DNA from: an uncultured Candidatus Berkelbacteria bacterium
Lineage (GTDB): Bacteria > Patescibacteriota > UBA1384 > CAILIB01
Length of the DNA: 8,997 bases
NCBI GenBank assembly: GCA_937895715.1
Contig: CALBLZ010000207.1
Span: forward strand, 1 to 8,997
Direction of reading: 5' to 3'
In this document: piece by piece, positions 1 through 5,306 of the stretch
Position numbering within the stretch: the first letter of the stretch is position 1
Layout: the number at the start of each line of letters is the position of its first letter
Program-made: the position numbers and the translations under genes
The notes under the pieces: model-generated
Told to the model about the DNA's origin: nothing
The model's database searches: none
What the model saw: only the letters and a program-made list of their open reading frames with translations

Positions 1-156
1 CCGCCCGTCTCTTTCGGGATAAGTGCACAGGATGTGGCTGGGATGGTGGAACGTTTGGGGCGGTGTGGTGACACGGGGAGTCCGACAATTATCACAACGG
101 GCGATGAGGGAATTGCCGATTACGTGCTGCGCACAACTGTAGAAAGAAGAAACTAA
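1..156 (+). CDS. C-terminal end of an unidentified protein (5' end outside window)
   Basis: An open frame runs from the first base to a TAA at 154-156 and gives 51 residues, ending in ADYVLRTTVERRN. No start codon is needed because the frame enters from the left edge. Its stop overlaps the ATG of the next gene as TAATG, the arrangement expected of translationally coupled genes; this is the main reason to believe it is coding. I do not recognise the family from this fragment. Nothing in it looks like a membrane segment, a pilin N-terminus or a nucleotide-binding loop. Being in an operon with a PilX-like gene makes a pilus-related role possible, but that is inference only. Confidence 0.55.
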   Translation, partial: PPVSFGISAQDVAGMVERLGRCGDTGSPTIITTGDEGIADYVLRTTVERRN

Positions 157-1346
157 TGAAGCGCTTCTTTAGCCACCAAAAACGCCGCGGGTATGCACTT
201 GCTACTATCCTTATTCTGCTCGGGGTAGCGCTGTTTGGTGCAAGCGCAATGGTTACGATTTCTACTATTGAGCGGAAGATTGCCTACTCACAGCAAGAGG
301 GGATCACCGCCTACATGGTAGCTGAAGCTGCACACAGTGAAGCGCTATGGCGTTTAAATACAACTCCAGCGTATTCTGCTGCACTGCTTGCTGGAACCCT
401 CAACATTCAGTTTACGGCCACTGACTCTCCATTAGCTGGACAGGGGTACACCGTTCGAATGGTGAGTACGAGCGCCGGGAATGCCACTATAGATGTAAAT
501 TCCACTGTAAATAATGGTAACTTTACAGCTCGGCGCGTAATTAGTAGTCAGGTATTCTCGGGCCCAGTTAGTAGCCCGCTTTCCGACAAAGTGCTCTATT
601 CTGGAACGAGTATTGGGTTTAACAACGGCTCGTCAAACATAATCACGAATAACGGTAATATTTACGCACGCACCACGATTAATCTAAATAATACGAATAT
701 CCAGGCAGGAACTGGATTTATTCAGGCGCTAGGTAACTATTCGGCAAATAACAGTACCGTTTCCAGCGCTGGCATACAATCCGCGAATAACCCTCCGCCT
801 CCGGCAGATGTTCCAGCACCAAGTGTGGATTTTAGCGGGTACCAAAGTACTGCAAATACCACCTACAATAGCGGGAATAGTTTTATTAACGCCATTGCCA
901 ACGGTGGAAGTACGGTAAACTTTAATGGTCCGATCACCTATGTGAATGGGAACGTAACCTTTGGGAACTCAACCCGAAATAAAACAGTGAATATTACCGG
1001 CCTCCTGGTTATTAACGGCACTGTTACAACGAATGGTTCCGTCAGCGGTTTGCGTGTGAACTTTACTGATCCAGGCAACAGTAAGTCAGGGCTACTTGCG
1101 GCAAATAACGTGACCTTCAATAGTGGTACATTCAACGTGCAAGGAGTTATCTATAGCGCGGGCACGCTTCGGTTTATTAGCGCGCCATCGATCACCGTGA
1201 ATGGGGGTGTGGTTGCAGGGAGTAGTATTCAAGTTAATCCTGGAGCAACCTTTAACCTAACAGGGGACCCTACCCGCATGACAACAATGTTTGGTGGTGG
1301 TGCTCCCTCTGCTGTTCAAGTTCAACATTGGGAAGAAGAATATTAA
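156..1346 (+). CDS. PilX-like type IV pilus assembly protein with Asn-rich beta-helical passenger
   Basis: The 396-residue protein starts with a short basic leader (MKRFFSHQKRRG), then a hydrophobic helix at residues 13-35, then a polar helical stretch with STIERKIAYSQQEG and MVAEAAHSEALWRL at about 36-67. This matches the PilX N-terminal region, where the prepilin peptidase would cut after Gly12. The usual Glu at mature position 5 is absent (Thr17 there), as is common for PilX and other minor components. From about residue 140 to 375 the chain is rich in Asn, Gly, Thr and Ser, with repeating N-N-G-type turns and alternating hydrophobics, which suggests a right-handed beta-helix or polymer-forming fold. 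The C-terminus ends VQVQHWEEEY, resembling the W-x-E endings of other PilX-like proteins. It probably sits at the cell surface as a pilus tip or assembly component. The start overlaps the upstream stop (TAATG), with no Shine-Dalgarno sequence. The stop codon lies inside the left arm of a long inverted repeat. Confidence 0.75.
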   Translation: MKRFFSHQKRRGYALATILILLGVALFGASAMVTISTIERKIAYSQQEGITAYMVAEAAHSEALWRLNTTPAYSAALLAGTLNIQFTATDSPLAGQGYTVRMVSTSAGNATIDVNSTVNNGNFTARRVISSQVFSGPVSSPLSDKVLYSGTSIGFNNGSSNIITNNGNIYARTTINLNNTNIQAGTGFIQALGNYSANNSTVSSAGIQSANNPPPPADVPAPSVDFSGYQSTANTTYNSGNSFINAIANGGSTVNFNGPITYVNGNVTFGNSTRNKTVNITGLLVINGTVTTNGSVSGLRVNFTDPGNSKSGLLAANNVTFNSGTFNVQGVIYSAGTLRFISAPSITVNGGVVAGSSIQVNPGATFNLTGDPTRMTTMFGGGAPSAVQVQHWEEEY

Positions 1347-1418
1347 CTTAAGGCCTATCATTTGCTAGTCCTCGGAGCAGGGCTCCTGCGGAGACGCAAA
1401 TGATAGGCCTTAAGTTAA
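1343..1418. repeat. Perfect 23-bp inverted repeat, likely bidirectional 3'-end hairpin
   Basis: The arms at 1343-1365 and 1396-1418 are exact reverse complements; part of the left arm reads TTAACTTAAGGCC. The 30-nt loop at 1366-1395 contains its own hairpin, GGAGC-AGG-GCTCC (1374-1386). The element lies between the converging pilX-like and ruvA genes, so a shared transcription end or mRNA-stabilising structure is the simplest role. Against a textbook Rho-independent terminator, neither strand has a T-tract directly after the stem. The TAA stop of the pilX-like gene (1344-1346) is part of the arm. There is no obvious target-site duplication, so insertion as a miniature mobile element is possible but unsupported. 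Confidence 0.85.
1367..1400. repeat. Structured repeat module, copy 1 (in the loop of the inverted repeat)
   Basis: This copy begins AGTCCTCG and ends CTGCGGAGACGCAAA (1386-1400). The ends match copy 2 at 1422-1453: 7 of 8 bases on the left and 15 of 15 on the right. The centre differs but keeps a hairpin, GGAGC-AGG-GCTCC here. The last bases (GCAAA) also belong to the right arm of the 23-bp inverted repeat, so the similarity crosses the loop/arm border. The outer ends can pair (GTC with GAC). On the minus strand one mismatch becomes a G-U pair, which slightly favours folding in the ruvA-sense RNA. Confidence 0.7.
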
Positions 1419-1421
1419 CTG

Positions 1422-1453
1422 AGTCCCCGACCTTCGGTCTGCGGAGACGCAAA
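1422..1453. repeat. Structured repeat module, copy 2
   Basis: This copy begins AGTCCCCG and ends CTGCGGAGACGCAAA (1439-1453), like copy 1, but the inner hairpin is GACC-TTC-GGTC (1429-1439). On the minus strand GUCUCCG and CGGGGAC can form a seven-pair outer stem with one G-U. It lies just beyond the ruvA stop codon, so it would be in the 3' untranslated region of a ruvA transcript. Conserved flanks around different but still self-complementary centres suggest selection on structure. Two copies are too few to prove it. Confidence 0.65.
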
Positions 1454-1467
1454 GACGCTCGAGCAGA

Positions 1468-2031
1468 TTAATTGCGCTTTCCGCGCTCTTTCAGTGCCCA
1501 GGCAAGCTGTTCTTCAGTAGTAGTAAGCTCTGCTGGAATCTTGGTGAGGAGGGGGGCGATCTCCTGCTGCTTAAAGCCAAGGTTTTCGAGCGTTTCGATG
1601 AGCTCGTCTTGGACATGGGCATTGCTTCCTTCAAGCGTGAGAACACCCATCTTCTTTTTGAGATCAAGCACAATCTTTTCAGCGGCCTTTTTACCAACTC
1701 CAGATGCAAGTGCCAAGAAGGTAGTATCGCCTGTGGCGATTGCCTGGCGGATGCGATCGGCACTATCGAGGCTTAAGATTGCCATAGCCGCTTTTGGCCC
1801 GACGCCATTAACGGTAATCAGCTGCTCGAAGAGTTGCAGGCTGGCAATCGAAGGGAAGCCATACAGGTCGCTGGCTTCTTCGCGCACGGCGTGGTGGAGG
1901 TATGCAGTGACGTCGGTATTCTCAACCGGCCGCCAGCCGCCGGTAAACACCCAATACCCGACACCCTGCACTTCGATGAGCAGGCGATTTTCGAGTACGG
2001 CGGCAACGGTTCCAGTGAGTGATCCAAGCAT
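1468..2031 (-). CDS. ruvA: Holliday junction branch migration complex subunit RuvA
   Basis: The 187-residue protein is close to the usual RuvA length of about 190-205 and shows all three domains. Residues 1-62 are the OB-fold domain (MLGSLTGTV at the start, then REEASDLYGF, which covers the acidic pin region). Two helix-hairpin-helix motifs follow: LITVNGVGPKAA at 71-82 and ASGVGKKAAEKIV at 109-121; these bind the DNA backbone of the four-way junction. A flexible part at 130-140 leads to the C-terminal domain (141-183), which in known RuvA contacts the RuvB motor. RuvA tetramers hold the junction open while RuvB drives branch migration in recombinational repair. ruvB and ruvC are not adjacent here. 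The ATG at 2029-2031 has no Shine-Dalgarno sequence. A strong terminator lies only 15 nt upstream, so ruvA probably has its own promoter or depends on read-through. Confidence 0.96.
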   Translation of the reverse strand: MLGSLTGTVAAVLENRLLIEVQGVGYWVFTGGWRPVENTDVTAYLHHAVREEASDLYGFPSIASLQLFEQLITVNGVGPKAAMAILSLDSADRIRQAIATGDTTFLALASGVGKKAAEKIVLDLKKKMGVLTLEGSNAHVQDELIETLENLGFKQQEIAPLLTKIPAELTTTEEQLAWALKERGKRN

Positions 2032-2043
2032 GTATCTATACTA
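2032..2043 (-). promoter_or_regulatory. Possible -10 element for ruvA
   Basis: On the minus strand TAGTAT (2043-2038) lies six bases before the ruvA ATG; an overlapping TATAGA (2040-2035) is three bases before it. With TAGTAT as the -10, transcription would begin at or next to the start codon, giving a leaderless mRNA. No convincing -35 is visible because that position falls in the terminator hairpin. The match is weak and rests mainly on the same spacing at better promoters in this window. Confidence 0.25.
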
Positions 2044-2046
2044 CAC

Positions 2047-2071
2047 AAAAACCGCTCCCGGAGGAGCGGTT
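2047..2071 (-). terminator. Rho-independent terminator after rpoD (UCCG tetraloop)
   Basis: On the minus strand an eight-base-pair stem, ACCGCTCC paired with GGAGCGGT, closes a TCCG loop and is followed by TTTTG; the first T of the run is in the stem. The C(UCCG)G loop is a member of the very stable UNCG tetraloop class. It should end transcripts from the dnaG-rpoD unit. The plus strand has no T-tract, so it acts in one direction. It begins five bases after the stop codon of the small frame at 2077-2202. Confidence 0.9.
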
Positions 2072-2076
2072 GTGCG

Positions 2077-2202
2077 CTAGCCGACAAAAACTAGAAATAT
2101 GACGATCACCGTAATGAAGATATCGAGGGCAATAATGTAGTGGGCTACCAAGCTGCCTGTGGCTGAATTTCGAAACTTACGCCACCTTGTAACGAGATTC
2201 AT
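2077..2202 (-). CDS. Possible 41-residue single-span membrane microprotein
   Basis: An ATG at 2200-2202 opens a 41-codon frame 13 nt after the rpoD stop. It starts MNLVTRWRKFRNSATGS and continues into a hydrophobic segment, about residues 25-41, ending FLVFVG. Positive charges (K, R) before the helix fit an N-in topology. The TAG stop lies five bases before the terminator hairpin, the layout expected of the last gene in an operon. It also explains why rpoD would otherwise have a 3' tail of about 150 nt. Evidence against it: no Shine-Dalgarno sequence, no recognised family, and small size. A longer reading starting inside rpoD (at 2346) is a frame shadow. Function unknown. Confidence 0.42.
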   Translation of the reverse strand: MNLVTRWRKFRNSATGSLVAHYIIALDIFITVIVIFLVFVG

Positions 2203-2215
2203 GGGATGGCTGGCG

Positions 2216-3418
2216 TTATAGGTAATCGCGGAGTTTACCAGAGAGCTCGTGACGCTCGAGCTTTTTGAGCGCCTTTGCTTCAATCTGACGAATACGCTCA
2301 CGGGTGACACCAAACTCCTGCCCAACTTCTTCGAGGGTGTGAGCACGACCGCTTTCTAGTCCAAAGCGCATGCGCAAAATCTTTTGCTCACGCGGCGGTA
2401 GGGTGGCAAGGTACTCTTCGACGTGGCCCTTCATCAGCTCGTAAATTGCGGCTTCTTCTGGAGAAAGGTTGTCTTTATCTTCGAGGAAGTCGCCGAGGCG
2501 AGAGTCTTCTTCTTCACCAACCGGAGCTTCAAGGGAAACGGTTTCCTGTGAAATCTTGATGATATGGTTTACCTTGTCCTCGTCGATCTCCATCTCTTTG
2601 GCAATTTCTTGCACGCTCGGCTCACGACCCAGTTCTTGTACGAGTGAACGCTGTACACGGATGAGCTTGTTGATAGTTTCGATCATGTGCACCGGAATAC
2701 GAATGGTGCGAGCTTGGTCGGCGATAGCGCGGGTGATTGCCTGACGAACCCACCAGGTGGCATAGGTAGAGAATTTGAAGCCCTTGGTGTAGTCGAACTT
2801 TTCTACAGCGCGGGTAAGACCGAGGTTTCCTTCTTGCACTAAATCGAGCAGGGAGAGACCGCGACCGATATACTTTTTAGCAATCGAAACTACCAAGCGG
2901 AGGTTGGCTTCGGTGAGTTTCTTTTTTGCAAGCTGATCGCCGTGCGCAATACGCTTAGCAAGCTTGATTTCTTCTTCGGTGGTAAGCAGGGGAATGCGAC
3001 CGATCTCACGCAAATACATGCGAACTGAGTCGTCGGACAGGTTCGGGATATCTTCGTCGGGAACCATCTCGAGTTCGCGGCGGCTAGGGCCTTCGTCTAC
3101 TAAGCCTGTTCCGCCAGCGGCTGCAGCTTTAGCGCGAGAAGCACGCTTTTTTGGAGGGTTAAGCTTTGCTGCCATTTCTTCGTCGGTTGGCATTTTGAGG
3201 ATACGCGTTGGAGATTCGTGTACCTCAATACCGCGTTCGTAACAGTACTGGAGGAAGGCATCGATTTGAGCTATGTCTTCTTCGAGCTCAGGAGAAGCCT
3301 GAAGAATCTCTTTAGCGGTAATGAATCCGTGGACCTTACCCTTCTTAATGAGATCACGCAGAGCCTGGAGAAAATCTAGTTTCTCCTCGATATACGCCTT
3401 TGGGGGACGCTTTGTCAT
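2216..3418 (-). CDS. rpoD: RNA polymerase primary sigma factor RpoD (sigma-70 family)
   Basis: This 400-residue sigma factor directs RNA polymerase to housekeeping promoters. A short region 1.1 (about 15-75) is followed by a Lys/Ala/Gly-rich linker (88-106), region 1.2 (126-160, with [19 protein letters not shown]), region 2 (166-236, with [18 protein letters not shown] and [20 protein letters not shown]), region 3 (about 245-320), and region 4 with the helix-turn-helix [18 protein letters not shown] (371-388). The residues matching E. coli Gln437 and Thr440, which read the -10 element, are present (Gln226, Thr229), as are the Arg/Glu/Arg of region 4.2 that read the -35. The large non-conserved region of proteobacterial RpoD is missing, as in most other phyla. 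It lies 38 nt downstream of dnaG on the same strand, the usual dnaG-rpoD pairing. No Shine-Dalgarno sequence precedes the ATG at 3418. Confidence 0.97.
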   Translation of the reverse strand: MTKRPPKAYIEEKLDFLQALRDLIKKGKVHGFITAKEILQASPELEEDIAQIDAFLQYCYERGIEVHESPTRILKMPTDEEMAAKLNPPKKRASRAKAAAAGGTGLVDEGPSRRELEMVPDEDIPNLSDDSVRMYLREIGRIPLLTTEEEIKLAKRIAHGDQLAKKKLTEANLRLVVSIAKKYIGRGLSLLDLVQEGNLGLTRAVEKFDYTKGFKFSTYATWWVRQAITRAIADQARTIRIPVHMIETINKLIRVQRSLVQELGREPSVQEIAKEMEIDEDKVNHIIKISQETVSLEAPVGEEEDSRLGDFLEDKDNLSPEEAAIYELMKGHVEEYLATLPPREQKILRMRFGLESGRAHTLEEVGQEFGVTRERIRQIEAKALKKLERHELSGKLRDYL

Positions 3419-3456
3419 ACACGCAAAAAATTAGCTGCTGGGCTCAAGTAGGTAAA

Positions 3457-5241
3457 CTATACCAGATTCTGCAGTTCTTGGAAGAGCTTTTTAACCTCAT
3501 CTGCCTGTCCGAGCGTTTGTGCTCGCTGAATTGCCTCGGCAATGCGGTGTTTTTCTTTCTCGCGCTGCTGCTCTCGGATACGGTGGAGGATCATGCTGGC
3601 CTCTGTCAGCGCCCACGCACTTGTTGCCTCAACATCTGCGTAAGGTTGCAAGCGCTCCTCGGCAGCAATGCTGAGAGCAGTGTGTTCAGCTTCGTTCAAG
3701 CTATCTTTTTCGAGCCATTCGATGAGGCTGCTCTGGAATGGTCCGGTGCCAGTTGGAAGGTTCTTGAGCTGTTCTGCTACGTGCTCACGAATTTCTGGGA
3801 AGGAATACACGATCGCGAGGGCGGTTTCGGTGAGTGAAACCAGTTGCGGCTCGGGACGTTTTGGCGCCGGTTGCGCGGGCTGGGTTGGTGCTGCCTGTGG
3901 GCTACCAGGCTTTGCAAGGCGCCGACTAAGTTCGTGAAGGTTAGCTTCGTCGGTTTGTAGGTGGGCAGCAACCTTACGGTACCACTCAGCTTTTTCGGTA
4001 GGGTCGTTCATGTGGTCGAGCCAGCCAACGAGTTCACGCGCCGCACGGCGTTTGTCTTCTGGTGAAAGAGCATTGATTCCTTCTGGCAAGGATCGTGCGA
4101 TGAGCCAGTCCATGTAGTAGAGCTTGCCCTTGTATGCTTTATCCCAGATTTCGGGCGAGTTCTGTATGCAGTCGGCTGGGTCTTTTCCGTTGGGGATAAC
4201 AATAACGTATGGGGTGAGCTCTGCAGCAACAGCGAGTTCTAGCCCGCGTCGGGTAGCTTCTTGCCCGGCCTTGTCGGCGTCGTAGGCAAAGGCGAGGGCA
4301 GGGGCAAATCGGCTGATTAAGCGTAACTGCTCAGGTGTGAGGGCAGTACCAGAAGATGCTACTGCATGTTTGTACCCAGCTTGGTGCAACATAACTACGT
4401 CCATCTGGCCTTCTGCTAGGATTGCCAGATTCTGATCTTGAATGGCGTGCTTGGCTAAGTGAAGGGCATACACCGTACGACTTTTCACAAAGAGAGGTGT
4501 CTCAGGGGTGTTCCAGTACTTTGGGCCACGGCCGCTGCTAGCGGTTGCTGTGTGCTGACGATTTTTGTTGGGATCGGTAGTGTCGGCGCCGTGCTCGAGT
4601 AGGCGCCCAGTAAATGCTACGACTTTCCCGGTAATGTCCGTAATTGGAAAGGTGATGCGATCCTGAAACTTGGTAGGATCACCCGCGGCGGTAACTTCTT
4701 GCTGTGAGTACTTGCCCTGTGAGAGAGAATCGCGAGTGGCAGAGCCGTAGGGCGCGTAGCCAATCTGAAAATTTGTAATGCTTTCAGGTGTGAGTCCTCG
4801 GCCCTTTAAATACTCACGCGCCGGCTCGGCCTTGGGGTGTTTGGTAAGAATGGCGTGCCAGAATTCAGCAATGTGAGTATTCAGACTGAAAAGTCGCACC
4901 TTGCTAGGGCCGTCGCGCTTTGGTTGCGCGCCGTTGCCCGGTTGCCACTCAGGCACTTCGAGACCGGCTTTACGGGCAAGGAGCTCCACCGCCTCAGGAA
5001 AACTTAACCCTTCGAGCTTAATAACAAAGTCGAACATGTCGCCACCTTCTCCACAGCCAAAACACTTAAAAATGCCGCGTTCGGGGTTAACGGTGAAGGA
5101 AGGGGTTTTTTCGGTGTGAAACGGACAGAGCCCTTTGTGAACACGGCCCATCTTTTTTAATGGCACGTAGGTACCAATCACCTCTTCGATGGTGAGGCGC
5201 GCCTTGATCTCTTCGGGTAGTTTGTTGCGATCAACGCTCAT
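3457..5241 (-). CDS. dnaG: DNA primase DnaG
   Basis: DnaG makes the RNA primers for replication. Numbering from the upstream GTG at 5247 (596 residues), the CHC2 zinc-binding domain holds Cys41, His44, Cys62 and Cys65 (CPFHTEKTPSF ... FKCFGCGEGGD). The polymerase core follows (DRITFPITDITGKVVAFTGR at 196-215). The TOPRIM part has Glu279 (AEGQMDVV) and Asp323/Asp325 (AYDADKAGQEA), which bind the catalytic metals, and NGKDPAD at 353-359. A Pro/Ala/Gln linker at 447-467 leads to a helical C-terminal region (470-596) that in the family binds the DnaB helicase. Core motifs are slightly unusual: FTGR where FGGR is common, and EGQMD where EGYMD is common. I prefer the ATG at 5241 (594 residues) because a TATACG -10-like element ends eight bases before it; the GTG at 5247 would be only two bases away. 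It is the first gene of the dnaG-rpoD unit. Confidence 0.97.
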   Translation of the reverse strand: MSVDRNKLPEEIKARLTIEEVIGTYVPLKKMGRVHKGLCPFHTEKTPSFTVNPERGIFKCFGCGEGGDMFDFVIKLEGLSFPEAVELLARKAGLEVPEWQPGNGAQPKRDGPSKVRLFSLNTHIAEFWHAILTKHPKAEPAREYLKGRGLTPESITNFQIGYAPYGSATRDSLSQGKYSQQEVTAAGDPTKFQDRITFPITDITGKVVAFTGRLLEHGADTTDPNKNRQHTATASSGRGPKYWNTPETPLFVKSRTVYALHLAKHAIQDQNLAILAEGQMDVVMLHQAGYKHAVASSGTALTPEQLRLISRFAPALAFAYDADKAGQEATRRGLELAVAAELTPYVIVIPNGKDPADCIQNSPEIWDKAYKGKLYYMDWLIARSLPEGINALSPEDKRRAARELVGWLDHMNDPTEKAEWYRKVAAHLQTDEANLHELSRRLAKPGSPQAAPTQPAQPAPKRPEPQLVSLTETALAIVYSFPEIREHVAEQLKNLPTGTGPFQSSLIEWLEKDSLNEAEHTALSIAAEERLQPYADVEATSAWALTEASMILHRIREQQREKEKHRIAEAIQRAQTLGQADEVKKLFQELQNLV

Positions 5242-5249
5242 AGTCACAC

Positions 5250-5276
5250 CGTATATGTTTTTGGGCTCACTGTCAC
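5250..5276 (-). promoter_or_regulatory. Putative dnaG-rpoD promoter
   Basis: On the minus strand TATACG (5255-5250) is preceded at 15 bases by GTGACA (5276-5271), which matches TTGACA at five of six positions. The spacing is short for sigma-70. The start point would fall within about two bases of the ATG at 5241, so the mRNA would be leaderless or nearly so. A weak GGTG before the ATG could instead serve as a poor ribosome-binding site. Confidence 0.4.
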
Positions 5277-5299
5277 GTAGGATTTAGCTCCAGTATACT
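5270..5299 (+). promoter_or_regulatory. Putative promoter of the membrane-protein gene
   Basis: TATACT at 5294-5299 matches the -10 consensus at five of six positions, and CTGTCA at 5270-5275 matches the -35 at four of six, with 18-base spacing. Only seven bases separate the -10 from the ATG at 5307, placing the start point at or next to the start codon. The -35 overlaps the proposed dnaG -35 on the other strand, so the two divergent promoters may compete for polymerase. Confidence 0.5.
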
Positions 5300-5306
5300 T
5301 ATTGTA

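Noticed and set aside
1343..1418. Integron attC site or miniature transposable element
   Set aside because: The arms lack the RYYYAAC/GTTRRRY end boxes and the arms are perfect rather than bulged, so not attC. No target-site duplication is visible at the ends, so a transposon origin is unsupported, though not excluded.
1386..1453. Start of a CRISPR array (15-bp direct repeat, 53-bp period)
   Set aside because: Only two copies, the repeat is too short, the space between contains inverted-repeat sequence, and no cas gene is nearby.
1472..2080. A 202-codon plus-strand frame opposite ruvA
   Set aside because: Ser/Arg-rich composition with no recognisable motif, and lies almost entirely antisense to the clearly coding ruvA; a frame shadow.
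3419..3456. Terminator or separate promoter between dnaG and rpoD
   Set aside because: A T-run is present on the minus strand but only a three-base-pair stem precedes it. A -35/-10 pair (TTTACC, TAATTT) can be drawn but matches poorly.
3400..3837. A 145-codon plus-strand frame opposite the end of dnaG
   Set aside because: No family signal; antisense to the DnaG C-terminal domain and the dnaG-rpoD gap.
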